Shown one piece after another: positions 21,380 to 33,059 of a stretch of 64,000 nt of DNA. The notes beneath the pieces are model-generated. The model was not told where the DNA came from, did no database searches, and saw only the letters and a list, made by a program, of their open reading frames with translations. Each line of letters opens with the position of its first letter. Position 1 is the stretch's first letter. The stretch lies in assembly GCF_027943255.1 (NCBI RefSeq), contig NC_072894.1, positions 78,717,601 to 78,781,600 on the forward strand. Reading direction: 5' to 3'. This DNA comes from Anastrepha obliqua (Eukaryota; Arthropoda; Insecta; Diptera; Tephritidae). The position numbers and the translations under genes were made by a program.

Positions 21380-22905
21380 ATGCCTTGATGGTCTTTGCAT
21401 TGTTGTTATTTAAAGTTCTAATCTGTCATCCTTGAAATGGAGGCTCTTTGCGATGTTTAGATAACTATTCATTTATTAGAGATAGGAGAAGTATCACGAA
21501 ACGTGCGATTCTTGGACAGCTAGGCTAGCCATGATAAAATCAAATTTCGAAAAAATCGGCAAAGTCTCCGCTTATGCGTCACCTTATATATGCAGAGTTT
21601 ATTTTAAATAACATTGAACTCAGTAAAACTTCATCACTGGTTAAAATATACTACAAAGTCACATACGAATTCAATTTGGCGGAAGAAAACCGTGTTTCTG
21701 ATAAAACCTAAAAGGGCAATAAAATGGGCTTTATTGGTTTGCAAGGTTTACGACATTTAATGTTTATAAAGTATTTCGGGCATATTGTTTTTTATTTACT
21801 ACTGTACTTTTACTTTTTCTACTGTACTTACTAATAATGCGCCGAATGTTGACTGTTAAGTCGTCAATCGTTGTTGGTTTATGTGCAAAAAGCCTGTGAA
21901 GCCCGTCGAACAAATAGACAAGAAAATGTCAATCGACAAATCCATTTCTTGTGATGCTTCTAGTCCAGGAGTTCATCCCAATGAAGTGGTAGATTTAAGC
22001 GCTGCTACGTCTTGGGGGTACCCATGAGTACTTATGTGTACCACATACGAGATTGAAAAAAAAAAAACCTTTGGAGTTGACTTTGTCTCCATCGTCAATT
22101 TTGAAAAAGTATGAAGCAAAGATGCTTGATCCCTGTAAATCATACCAAACAGTCACTTTTACGGTATGTAGTGGCGTCTCGAGAGTCTCATGAGTATTGC
22201 TTTCACTCTAAACACGATAAGTTTGCTTATTTATATACCCATTATGAAAAAGGGCCTATTTCCTAATCAAGGTATAAACCTGGTTCACTTCCAAATTTCT
22301 TAACAGTCCATTCTTCGAACATCTAACACAAAGTATGATTCAACTGTTCTTATACGGATATAGGTTGTGTTGTTGAGTACAGTGTCGAATGAACAAATTG
22401 AGCTCTTTCGGTAGATCTAAATTTATATCGGGGTTCGCTACCTTCGAACTGCATTACTATCGTATATGTCTAGCGAAACCATGCATCGCTTTGTTGAAGG
22501 CATCAAGACGCGTACCACACATAAGGGAAGGAATTTCCCTTATTAATTGCAAAAATAAAATATTGGACTTTAAAGATAAGTGTTTCTTCGCTTTAGTTGT
22601 AGCCAATAAGTTGTAGTCAATAAGGCAGGACTAAATTAAGTGACTTGTAACATAACAATTATGCCCTTAAATTAATGCTGCAATAATTGCTCTTAGTAAA
22701 TATGAATCTACCACTACCATTTTTTAAGAAGTCCGCTATGACCTTCTTACTACCGATTTTCCCGACACCTTGCTTTCAACCGCATACGAATAGCAATTTT
22801 TTTCAATTAAAAAATTCTATAAATGCTTTACAAGGTTATATAAATCAGGTTGTTATAAATCACTGCCGTATCGATACGATTTATATATTGTAACTCGAAA
22901 GTCGT
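21380..22905. other. No gene recognised
   Basis: Several 60-75 codon frames (for example 22389-22616 and 22687-22893) have no family resemblance. I see no termini or RNA-gene signals. Confidence 0.4.
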
Positions 22906-22909
22906 ACGA

Positions 22910-23195
22910 ATGTTGCCATTGGATTAATCTCGTCGGGGATCATTAATATTGTCGATTGCTGTTTTGTTTCCCGCTCATACGAGTATGCGTAGATTCACGA
23001 TTCGTCATCCCTTACGTCATAATAGATGTGCTTGGAACCACCGCGGCTGAGTTTTTTCAACGTTTTCATATTTTTGACGAACAAATGTTCATGTAATATT
23101 CAATCTAACTAATGCCGAAAGACGCGTCTATTTCGCGATACTCGTACGTCACATTATGATCTTACGTTACCAATTGTTTCAGCCCAGAATCGATG
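22910..23195 (-). pseudogene. Mariner transposase central fragment
   Basis: On the minus strand near 23160 a degraded NVTYEYREIDASFG-like helix precedes ILHEHLFVKN (about 23100). Lower down it reads DDES, stop, IYAYSYERETKQQSTILMIP, which corresponds to GDESWIYAYEPETKQQSTVW of this mariner family and holds the first catalytic Asp. The sequence then degrades near 22915. A longer relative lies at 44745-45632. Confidence 0.6.
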
Positions 23196-23199
23196 GCAC

Positions 23200-24690
23200 A
23201 ACACGCTATTAAAATGTATTATTAGTCTTTGATTTTTCACCCAATATGCACATTTCATAGCATCTGTCACCGAAATTTATCTCAGGGTGTTGGTTGGTGT
23301 TCGGTGTTGGATTTTTACGACCGAAATGTTGAATGTCGCTATTACAAATAACTTTCTATAATTTCATGTTTCTTATTCGCAGTGGACTAGAACCCTTTGT
23401 CATGAAACCTTCATCTCACACTCTTTTGCCTCATCATACATTCTATCATTCGGCCCTATCTGCTATTGCCTTATCGTTGTTTCTTATCGTGTAATTTCAG
23501 CAAGCATTTCTTTTTTTATCTACTTGCTTGATATGCCAAAAATACTTAACAACATTTTTGGCTTATTTATGGTTGCGCACTCGGTTAAGTTATTTCTTTT
23601 AGTTCAACTAACATTGGCAAAAAAATATTTATTGGCAGTTATTAAACAGCTTTTTATAAACGGGGTTGCGCTTAACACTTGCAGTCTACAATGAGTTTAC
23701 GATTCGCGACTCTTAAATAATGGAACTGATGAATATAATATTTTATTTTGATTTCATACACATTTACATTTACTTACATATTAGTATCATATTCAATTGA
23801 CGAGTACTTTCGTTGCATTATTCAGTGCTGGAAGTCTTCTGTCGGCTCCTTTGCGATGCGTGCTGGTTTCTCTTTCCGAACTTCGACGAAATGGAAACAT
23901 TTGTTTTTTATGTAAGTTCTTACTTCTTAGTTGTAAATTTATGATTTTTCAAATATAATTTCAAAATTAGCAAGAACCAAGAGTCCAATTTCAGAGACTT
24001 GAAGTCTGGACTCAAAATTAAAGTCTAATTGTGAAAAAAGTGCTGTCGCACTAGAGCCAAGAAAAACTCTACTTAAAATTGCCTCCTCTAACTGCCATTC
24101 GAACTTTTGCCGTGCCTGTTTAGAGAAACTGCAAGATTGCTTATTTCGGTAGGAGCTAAAGGGTTAAAATGTATTGCAAAAAATTCCTCGTTAAATTCTA
24201 CCATAAAAGTATATGGGTAGAAAATATATTTCAAGATGTTTTATTTCAAAATTTTTTGATAAAATATTCGCTCTTTCACCCTAAATTCTTGAATTTGAAC
24301 ACTCGATAAAAAAAGTCAGACCCTTTGGTCTACTACCTTCTTCGGCAAAGTGGAACGTGGAGATATCTTCTGCCGTTTTGTTTGCGTTTGTTCGTGTTGA
24401 GTAACATTTGTGTAAAATTGTTGAACTGTTTCCCAAGGAACATTGATGGCATTGGAAACTTGCTGCACGTAAATTAGTATTCTGTAAAAATTCGTCGATT
24501 GTAATATTCCTAGACGAAACTGGTGAATGAGAAATCTGACAGAATTCAAACTGAGCTCAGCTGAGATGAATGCCAGTTACAGATGCAGGCGTAGGCGTCT
24601 GCGTTATGCTTGAAAAATCAGGGAGTGAAAATAAAATTTGGTTAGCGCCTTGTCTTAGCGCCTTGATAGCTCTTTACAGTTCGAGTTATG
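23200..24690. other. No gene recognised
   Basis: A minus-strand open frame at 24316-24549 looks faintly like a transposase helix-turn-helix (NVPWETVQQFYTNV) but has no further support. The rest is AT-rich spacer. Confidence 0.35.
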
Positions 24691-24699
24691 GGTGAAATA

Positions 24700-25888
24700 T
24701 CAGTTCAGTCCATAAGTTCGTGCGTATTTTACCCATAATTTCACTTTTGTACGATTTTTGCATACAAAAAATTATTCGTGGAATATAACGGAACTATTTA
24801 TATTTTCTTTGATATATTGTGCATTCAACAAGGGATTTTAATCGCACGTGTTGTTAAAAAATAAAATGGAATCTGCGAACGCGTATAAGAGGCATATTTT
24901 GTATTTTTTTTATAAAAGTGCGCAAAAGTGGTTTTCAAAATTCCGAAGTGGTAACGTGGTGCGACGTGGAGGATGCCCCGCGCGCTGGTCGTCCTGAAGT
25001 CTTTAACTCCGACGCCGTGCTCAAACTCGTGGAAGCTGAGCTAAATTTGACAGTCGATATGATAGCTCAGAGGTTAAATTCGTCGCATGGAAGAGTTCAC
25101 AGGCACGTGGTTCAGCTGGGAAAAGTTTCAAAGCTGGGAAAATGGTTCCGCGTAGACTTTCCGTGAGCAGAGAGTGAATGTGTGTTCTCAGCTGCTGCAA
25201 CGGCTTGAAAATGAAAGTTTTTTGAACCGTATCGTAACTGGTGATGAAAAATGGGTTCTTTATAATAATCCTGTTCGTAAACGCCAATGGTTAGATAAAG
25301 ATGAAACACCAGAACCGACCCCTAGAGATGGCCTTCACCCCAAGAAGATTCTCCTGTCTATTTGGTGGGATATAGCCGGTATTGTTTATTATGAACTTCT
25401 GGCACCAAACCAGACGATAACTGCTGATTATTATTCCCATCAGCTATCAAACCTTAATGAGGCACTTAAAAAAAATCGACCGTCTTTAGTGAGTAGGCGC
25501 AAAGTTTTGTTTCACTACGACAACGCAAGACCTCATACCGCAAGGCAAACATTAGGCAAGCTGAACGAGCTCGGATGGGAGCTAACGCCGCATCCACCAT
25601 ACTCTCCGGATATTGCACCTTGTGATTATCACCTTTTCCGTGGACTTCAATCCCATATGAGTAACAAGAACTACTCCTCAAAAGAAGCTATAAAAAGGGA
25701 TATCGAAGCGTATTTTGGTTGCAAGGACAAACAATTTTTTGAGCACGGAATTAAAAATTTGCCTAAACTTTGGGAAGACATTGTAAATAATGAAGCAAAA
25801 TATATTATTGATTAATAAATACTTTAGACATTTTTTATTAATTTTAAAAGCACCTTTAGAAAACGCACGAACTTATGCACCGAACTTA
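24700..25888 (+). mobile_element. Mariner element (irritans-like), both ends present
   Basis: The left end after a TA (24698-24699) reads TCAGTTCAGTCCATAAGTTC. The right end read inward from about 25888 is TAAGTTCGGTGCATAAGTTC. Both continue GTGCG. The total of about 1.19 kb is slightly under the usual 1.25-1.3 kb because part of the N-terminal half is deleted. It carries the best-preserved catalytic half of any transposase in the window. Confidence 0.85.
24866..25815 (+). pseudogene. Mariner transposase, intact catalytic half, broken N-terminus
   Basis: The ATG at 24866 starts MESANAYKRHILYFFYKS. After a deletion it reads AQKWFSKFRSGN, and then a frameshift gives DVEDAPRAGRPEVFNSD and LTVDMIAQRLNSSHG. 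Another shift near 25165 leads into an unbroken frame of about 213 codons to the TAA at 25813. It holds VTGDEKWVLY (first Asp), VLFHYDNARPHTA (second Asp) and PPYSPDIAPCDYHLF (third Asp), with DD34D spacing. Family members are about 345-350 residues; the catalytic domain is complete but the DNA-binding part is not. Closest in motif to irritans-type mariners; the subfamily is inferred. Confidence 0.85.
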
Positions 25889-25889
25889 T

Positions 25890-27645
25890 AACCTGATAAA
25901 AAGTATTTTCTTGTTTACTAAAAATTAAATTCATAATTTTCATCAATTTATGTTAAAAAAAATCTTAATGATGCAATTTTTTTCGCAATATTTTCTGTCT
26001 CAGTATGTTTTCAACCTGTGAAAGTATTTTTTGCATTCTGCAAAAATGCTTTAAATTTAGAGAATTATATAATATATAACTATTAATATAAAATAGTTCA
26101 GGCTGGTTTTTTCCAATAGTTTTTATCTCACTATTTAATGGCAAAAATATTTTGTTATAAATGACGTACAAGTTTCCTTCACCATATCAACTCTCTCAAT
26201 CTCGTTCTCTCACTCTGACATTCGTGGAATTGACCCCATTTAAATACAACTAAGAATTTTCCCACGCTGCAATGCTGTGTGAGTAAATTACTAACACAGT
26301 TACTCGGAATTACTATGGATGAAAAATATGTATGCGTGTAACTTAGCTAAACTCTCATGTCATCAATTCATTTACACCTCGAACTTAATCGACGCCTTGC
26401 CACTTTTGCCGCCTTTTTGGCTTTAACTAAATACGAAAATCCTACAACCGAGTAAACAAAATTGTTTACTACATTCCAACAAAATAACAAAACACAACTT
26501 GTAAACATTAGCACCAGTGCATTCCAGTACTGACGAAAAAAATCAATAAAGCTACTTTACCCTCAACACATTTACACCGCTAATACAGCTAGAGTGGCCA
26601 CACATACGTAGGATGTACGTAAATCTGCTCAAGTGGTTGGCATACCCCCCAACTAGTGGAATTACGTTAACCAACAACGTCACTAAACCCACTAAGAGTG
26701 CAGCCAAGTGCAATGGAACGGCGGCCAATTTGAGAAGGTTCATTGCACAGCTGCCGGTTTGGGGTGCCAACAAAAGGAGATCAAGGTTTTTTCATAGCAA
26801 CATAAAAGTTGAAATGTTGACTATGCAAATTTTTACTAGTAGGTATATTTGAAAAAAACTGGTATGTATACATATATTTGAACGTGAACTTATGGATTTA
26901 CTCACAAAAAATTGTTAGAAAATTCCACTAAAATCGGCAGCTCTGTATATTTAGCGTTCAATGCTCATTATTTCGAGTTCAATGCACCAAATTTTATACA
27001 AATTTACGCCAAGCTATTTAAAACATAAAAAAATAACTAAAAGAACTAATCAGTAGCATCAGAACACCTTATGTACGCCAACATGCCGAGGTTGTCGTTT
27101 ATTATAAATAGCCGCCGTGTGCGTTTATGTCACTCATACGCCATCGCCGCCCGCTCCTTTGCACGTGAAGCAATTTGTCAAGAGCACAAGCAATTCGCGG
27201 TCGCTTATGTCGGTCGTCGTTCTCTATTTATAAATTTATGCACACATATTTTTTATATTTTTAGTATGCATAGAAAAATATTTCTTATTTTAGGGGTATT
27301 TCGTTGTATTTTTATTTTCATAATGACTATCACACGACCTATTTATGTTTCAATCGATTTTTCGCGTTCATTCACCACATTACTTTAAGCTATTTAAGCG
27401 ATGTGGCCCAGTTTTATGTTTAAATTGCATTTTGGTCATTAACCATTTGTTGCTTTTTTGCAGACATTTTCGGATGAAATATTATACTCGAAAAGTCGTA
27501 AATTTTAGATAGCTTTGTAAAAGGTAGCGGCAATGACTGGAAGAGAAAAAGGAAATAATAATTAAGTGGGACATTCAAAATCAGTAATCAGCAATCAGCG
27601 GAAAGTATAAACAGGTAGCACTTATCATAATTGATTACATTCTTA
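25890..27645. other. No gene recognised
   Basis: Open frames at 26552-26852 run on both strands without stops, and GC content rises near 27080-27220 with a TATAAATA at 27103. None of this adds up to a supported gene or promoter. Confidence 0.35.
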
Positions 27646-27649
27646 TACA

Positions 27650-28690
27650 AGGGTGGGTCAATAAATTCTTGGAACACCTCAAAATAGTAGTTTGTCTTTC
27701 TGGCTGATCAGCTAAATAGTATTATTATAATAGCGAATTAAAACACACAGCATTTTCGTAAAATTGGAGAAAATTAAATTTCATAAACCCACCAAACTAT
27801 TAGCTATTTGGCGCTGCAGCGAGCACTTAAACTAAACAAACTCCTATGGGAACTGTTCACCATCGTTTCTTTCAATTGGTATAGTCGTATCAGTACAAGT
27901 AATGTCGAACGTTCTGTTGGCGCTACTTACTTCACCACATCCGAATGGTCGATATAATCCACGGTATGGTATTGGACAATTGAAAGGTGAAGTGGCGCAA
28001 ATATGAAGGGATGGTATGCTTGTGAAAAGGATTATTGGTTTTGCACAAAAACTTTGATATGAAAAGTCTATCCCTCAGACGAGTGGCGCATTTGCTTAGT
28101 AGAGACCAGTAGTGCATGGCGATGATGTTTAATCGCAGTCCAAGCAAGTTTTTGCAATCTGAATGGATTTTTGCATCGCTTAGTAACACTAAAAAAACAG
28201 AAACTAATAGTAGTCAGTGGACTTGTTGTGGTAAATCGTGGTCGAAGGAGGCCAAGCTGATTCTATCGACCAACCGCCGGCACGGCAAGCGACAGTTTTC
28301 TGGGATGTGTACGATGCCATTCACATTAATTTCCGTGAAACCGATAAATCAGTCACAGATCTTAGGTGAAAATGTTCGTCTTTGGCAAAAAGAAAAAAAT
28401 ATTAGGAGTAACAACGCTTAGATGATTTAGATTACGAATTGAAGCTTCATTCAGTATGTTCTCCAGATTTATCCCATGCGGCGATTTCTGTTTCCCGATA
28501 TGAAGAAATATCTCGACTGCTAGATATATGGGTGGAATGAAAAGGCTCTCCCTGGAGGACATCGTGAAGTTGTATTATTTAAAAGGCATCAACAAAGTGT
28601 AGAAATATTAGAGGATAAGTAAAACGAAGCTAATAGGATACTATGTGGACCAATAAACTATTTTCTAGCCAACATGGTGTTCCTTCTTTC
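27650..28690 (+). pseudogene. Heavily degraded full-span mariner transposase
   Basis: Scattered frames follow mariner order. HIRMVDIIHGMVLDN near 27940-27985 is the first domain. QWTCCGK near 28218-28240 and ATVFWDVYDAIHINFRETDK near 28295-28350 lie around the first catalytic region. LDYELKLHSVCSPDLSHAAI near 28430-28490 holds the SPDL block. YYLKGINKV and GYYVD near 28575-28645 are the C-terminus. Stops and frameshifts are frequent, and the second Asp block is missing. Terminal repeats were not found. Confidence 0.6.
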
Positions 28691-28994
28691 AATTGTTAAG
28701 TACTTATTGATCCCTTTGCAGTCGTTGGCGTTTGCGAATTCAGAGGAGCATTATAAGATATTGGTTCCGAAATATTTGTATCGAATTTCCCTAGAGAGTA
28801 ATTCGTTGCTTCCGTCGGGTATTTTTAATAGCTTGGGAACTTAAAATGATCACACAAATCAGAAAAATTGTTGAAATGATTTGAGACTTAACAAAAACTC
28901 AACTTTTTTTTATTGCATAAATTGTTAGTATAACTACTCAAGAATATGTGGTAAAAATTTTAAAGCGAAATTCGCATTATTCCCGATTCTATGA

Positions 28995-29474
28995 CCACTT
29001 AAGTGACTGCCCGTCGGTTCCGCACCATAGCGCGCGTTAGTTAGAACGACGTTTTTCTCGAAACTAGTTTTTTTCAATTGGTGGCACTCTAGCTCAAAAA
29101 GTTATAGACCAATCGTTATTAACTTTTTTCGGAGTATTCTTTATTCAATCCTAATCCATATGAACCTAATTTTGGGATTATTTTATCATTAAAAATATTT
29201 TTTTAAGCAAAATAAATGAAAAAATATGGTATGAAAAAATTACATTGTATTCAAGCGCCTCAAAGATACGCAATTTTCAATACTATTTTACCACAATTAA
29301 GTTCTTATTCTTAGGAAACATGTTGTTAACGAAAAAAAATTGTTGTTGATTACGGAGAAAAATTGCAACTTCAGGAATGCCCTCCATGTTTAAAAAATGT
29401 CTGATTATTCCTTCCTTGTTCAAAAAATTCTCAGAAAACACCAAAATTTCGGCCTCCTAAACCGGTTTCCCCCC
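28995..29474 (-). mobile_element. Partial TTAA-type element, one end only
   Basis: Read inward from 29474 the end is GGGGGGAAACCGGTTTAGGA, flanked by TTAA at 29475-29478. GTTTTTCTCGAAAC near 29048-29062 matches a block also found inside the elements at 18648-19546 and 46590-47486. No opposite end was located, and the exon-like segment of those elements is not visible here. Confidence 0.45.
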
Positions 29475-29479
29475 TTAAA

Positions 29480-31085
29480 CTCTGCTATATAATTGCATGG
29501 CATTTATTTTTAGAATATATATGTCCGCTGCGGCTATGAGTTACATGGTCCATTTGATCAGTTGACTGTTTTTTTTTCATAAATGTGGCCGTATGGCGTC
29601 AATGGTGGCCTGAATAGCGCAATATATCGATAGTCAAGTTGCCTATCTTGTTTTGATTGTCAAGTGTGTTATCTTGTTAGAATTAAATGTCGTTGCAGTA
29701 GCTTTAAATAATCATCATCATTTATAAGTTACAAGACGTGATCTCCATTGCTGACGTAGTCGTCGTCTAACAAGAATTTGGGGCGAAGTATTTGAAAATA
29801 TGAAGTCATCACTTCTTAGGGGTTTCTTTTAGCTGAACATTGTGGCATAAGAAGATGAAACATGAAGTAAAAATTTGCTACTAAAAACGCTATGAATTTA
29901 AAATCTTTTCCACTTAGAACAGAAAACCAAAATTTGATTGGCCTATGCCTATAATAACCATTTAATTTAATTGCGAAACAAGAAACAAATTCAGTTAGAA
30001 ATACTTTATGTTTCGCGCTTTTAAGTATTTATGTATTTGAACCTATACCACATAACTAAATATATTCACTCACTTACGCTGCAGAGGAGACCTGAAACAA
30101 CTATCTGGTTCAGAACTAGTACAATTTAAGCCAATTGGAAACTAGCTTGAAACTCATGTTGCGAGGGAACGTCATGTGTACTCTATTACTCCAATGGCAG
30201 TAGCTCGAACTGTAACACAGTTGTCTCATAAATATGCTTTAATTCGTCAAATTTAACACCAATTCAGAACTAGCGGACCTAAGCAGATCTAATCTGTCGA
30301 ATTTAGTATTAGCTCCAAACCATCGATAGATGTACAACAGACACTTCCCAGGAGCATCGGCGTGCAAAATTCCCCAGTTATTTCTAACTTATAAATAAAG
30401 CGAACCTGTGATGGTGCTAAATTGGCTAGAAGCGCATCAGTTCAGTACTAGTGGATATTCTAGCAAAGTACGGATGCTACATACATGAATACAAAAATTA
30501 GACAAGTATTTTGAAGAGCATAGCAACAGACATAGAATCATAGTAGAGAAGACAGTGTTATAAAGCTGGCCTTGAATTCCTGATAGCAACCGTTAAGATA
30601 GAAAATGAAGAACAGTACATGTTCTGTAGACTCTACAAGAAATGAAAGGATAATGGGCGTAAAAGCAGAGCATTCTAAAAAATCTACTAGAAGATGTGAT
30701 AATTTTTTTGGTACTTTGGATAAAAAAAATCGAGTTCCACGATTTTCCGGCGAGTCCCACGATTATCCAGTCACTGTTAGGATAGCAAAAGGTCGCTTCT
30801 TGATCTAGGACCAAATCTGTTAATCTCATTCTATAAAAACTAGATACAAGATCTTTAACAAGTTTATATCAGGTCATCTTGTCATAGTCGGTTCTTCGGA
30901 TTTATATCTGACCAAAGAGTGTCACTCCAGCTGCATTCCCCAAACATTTATGGGGAATATTTATACTGTTACAACAATAACACCTTTTGGGCTCACCTGA
31001 TTTTTTTTTTTTTTTGAAGTGAAAACTTCTTTAGAATCGTTGGGAGTGATTAGAGGAAAAGTGAAACGAAAAAGCGACTTCTTGG
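29480..31085. other. No gene recognised
   Basis: No family motif on either strand. Overlapping opposite-strand frames at 30593-30829 are compositionally ordinary. Confidence 0.4.
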
Positions 31086-31087
31086 CT

Positions 31088-31388
31088 ACGAAGCGTTATA
31101 TTATATGTTGATATAAACGTAGCGACGAACTAAATAACTTTTATTTTTTCTTGTGATTCGAACCACGGATTTTGGATCGGAAGCTCACATTGCTAGTCGC
31201 TCGGCTATCGCGCCATGCTGTCGGCGCTGGCCTAAAAGTTATTTAGTTACGAAGCGTTATATTATATGTTGATATAAACGTAGCGACGAACTAAATAACT
31301 TTTAGGCCAGCACCGACAGCATGGCGAGGTAGCCGAGCGACTAGCATTGTGAGCTTCCGATCCAAAATCCTTGGTTCGAGTCACAAGA
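31088..31388. repeat. Head-to-head palindrome of tRNA-like SINE units (family S2)
   Basis: Two arms of about 100 bp (31149-31248 and 31289-31388) are near-perfect reverse complements. Each carries an A-box-like TAGCCGAGCGACTAGC (31192-31207 minus; 31330-31345 plus) and a B-box-like GGTTCGAATC/GGTTCGAGTC (31155-31164 minus; 31373-31382 plus), ending in A-rich tracts. The 40-bp spacer plus the start of the right arm (31249-31304) is a direct repeat of 31088-31143. So an inverted and a direct duplication are combined. No cloverleaf typical of a working tRNA gene was seen. Confidence 0.75.
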
Positions 31389-31433
31389 AAAAAATTTTTT
31401 TTATACAGTTATTTTATTTTATTTTATGATATG

Positions 31434-31620
31434 TTTATGAGGAGCTTTTTTTCATGGCAGAAATACACTTGGTGTTTTGCCATTGCCTGCTGAGGGGTGA
31501 GCGCTATTATATTAGAAAAATAGTTTTCCTTAATTTTGGTGTTTTCACTGAGATTCGAACTGACGTTCTCTCTGTGAATTCTGAATAGTAGTCACGCACC
31601 AACCCATTCGGCTACGGCGT
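31434..31620 (-). mobile_element. tRNA-headed SINE, copy 4 (family S1)
   Basis: Minus-strand A box TAGCCGAATGGGTTGGTGCG at about 31614-31595 and a B-box-like GTTCGAATCTC near 31560-31550. The body follows with CCTCAGCAGGCAATGGCAAA and TTTCTGCCATGAAAAAAAGC, ending at CTCCTCATAA near 31434. This copy shows the head-to-body order of the family best. Confidence 0.7.
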
Positions 31621-31750
31621 TTGTTTAATTTTACTGATGCAAAAATGAGGAAAAATATATGAATAAAGTTTGCTTACTGTTTACACATTTTCCAAAGGTG
31701 ACGGAGAACCAAAAAAAAAGTCGATTTTCAAACAAATACGAGTGCATATG

Positions 31751-31865
31751 TGTAATTGTGTTAGAGTTTCGGTTACGCCCCAGCAAAACCTGCGTGCATA
31801 TGTGTTTGTAACATTCAAAAAAATGTAATTGTGTTAGAGTTTCGGTTACGCAGGTTTTGCTGGGG
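31751..31865. repeat. Interlocked 28-bp direct and 18-bp inverted duplication
   Basis: The 28 bases 31751-31778 recur exactly at 31824-31851. Overlapping their ends, CCCCAGCAAAACCTGCGT at 31778-31795 recurs as its reverse complement at 31848-31865. This lies just upstream of the Helitron-like remnant. Confidence 0.8.
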
Positions 31866-31937
31866 ACGCTCATAATAGCAACCGCGTGTGTATTTTTATA
31901 TTCGTAAATATTTTCATTTTTAAATATTTACCGCAAT

Positions 31938-32339
31938 TATGCCGAAAAATAATGCAGAAAAGTGTCGTGAATATCGACAGAAAAAAAATTAATAAATAGC
32001 ATCACGGAATTCATTCACGAAAATTTAATAAAGTATACACCAGAAGTATCGCGGATACTTAGAAAAGATTACGATAAAGTTCCAATAATTTTAAGTGGCG
32101 ATTTTAACGTAAATTTTGCATTGGACACAGCGGTTCCTTCAATTGACTTTCTCAATACAACATTCAATTTAAAAATGTGTAACAATCGCACTGAATCAAC
32201 AACACGATCAAAAACAACATTTGACGCGGTATTTCAAAGATATGTTGACAACATCGAAACCAAAGCATTTGTATCATATTTTAGCTATCATAAGCCACTC
32301 GTATCATTTGTTGAAATTGAAAACATTGAGGATGAATAA
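31938..32339 (+). pseudogene. Helitron/Helentron remnant: N-terminal scrap fused to endonuclease-like C-terminus
   Basis: An ATG near 31938 opens MPKNNAEKCREYRQKKN and a stop, the typical start of arthropod Helitron-associated proteins. Almost at once another frame is open from about 31998: SITEFIHENLIKYTPEVSRI, then VPIILSGDFNVNF (the GDFN motif of exonuclease-endonuclease-phosphatase folds), ESTTRSKTTFDAVFQRYVDN and YFSYHKPLVSF, ending at 32339. This C-terminal domain is known from Helitron/Helentron proteins in flies. The Rep and helicase parts, thousands of bases, are missing. The SDH of EEP enzymes reads SYH. Confidence 0.65.
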
Positions 32340-32479
32340 TAATAAAATGAAGAAAATAAAATATGAACTTTATAGCAATATTATAATGAACCTATAATTA
32401 TCCCGCCCCTAATGCTGCTTTCGTCTCATTCTCTCTCAGTTTGTTTTACGGAAGGTTTCACTTCTATCGCGTCTAACCG

Positions 32480-33051
32480 TTAGACTGGTATTTTTTTTTG
32501 TTTCTCCTTGTTCACTCCTCTCGGGAGCATAGGGCCTCGACAAGACTGAGTATTGCATTGGTTTCGTTAATCTATTTGCTTTCTGACAGGGAAGGTGATT
32601 AGCCTGCCGCTACCAGTCCTAAGTAGTGGGAATGCCTACCTGTCGTTGCTTAGGAACAACGCCTTACTGCTTTGAGCGCCATCTGCGTTTCACATTTTTC
32701 TGCCAGAAGGATCACACAAATGGTTGAGGACTTTGCTACATTTGGCGTGTCTGCGCTATTACCGCGGTTGCCCGCTTCCTCTTGCTGGCGCCACTGATGC
32801 AATATGTAACTGTGTATTTTTCTTTGTTTTTTGCTTGTTTTACCAGCCACAATGGAAATATTGTGCGGGAATAAGGATGGAAAAGATAAGTTTTTGGGGT
32901 TGAGGAATGAGATTTTGTGTTTGTTTTTTTTTTAAACCGGGAAAGTAGGTAAATTTGGAAAAGTACAATGACCGTGCTTTACGTGGGATTCGAACCCACA
33001 ACCTCTGGGATTGCAGGCTAGTGCACTTTTAGTCTACTGAGGCCACCCAGG
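32480..33051 (-). mobile_element. Second long tRNA-headed SINE-like repeat (family S3)
   Basis: On the minus strand it begins CCTGGGTGGCCTCAGTAGAC, with the A-box-like TGGCCTCAGTAG at 33045-33034, and GTGGGTTCGAATCCCAC with the B-box GGTTCGAATCC near 32996-32985. About 450 bp of non-coding body follow, including GGCGCCAGCAAGAGGAAGCG, GAGGCCCTATGCTCCCGAGA and GGAGTGAACAAGGAGAA. I associate these body motifs with tephritid dispersed repeats. The downstream end is approximate. Confidence 0.55.
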
Positions 33052-33059
33052 TGTTTTGG

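Noticed and set aside
24316..24549. Minus-strand open frame with a possible helix-turn-helix
   Set aside because: Only a vague resemblance to transposase DNA-binding domains and no catalytic remains nearby.
26552..26852. Open frames on both strands in a slightly GC-richer patch
   Set aside because: No recognisable motif; dual-strand openness is common in short GC-richer tracts.
27103..27136. TATAAATA followed about 29 bp later by TCACTC, promoter-like
   Set aside because: No convincing transcript or coding region downstream; such matches are frequent in AT-rich DNA.
31150..33000. tRNA genes suggested by GGTTCGAATCC-type sequences
   Set aside because: The surrounding bases do not form tRNA acceptor and anticodon stems by eye; they fit SINE heads better.
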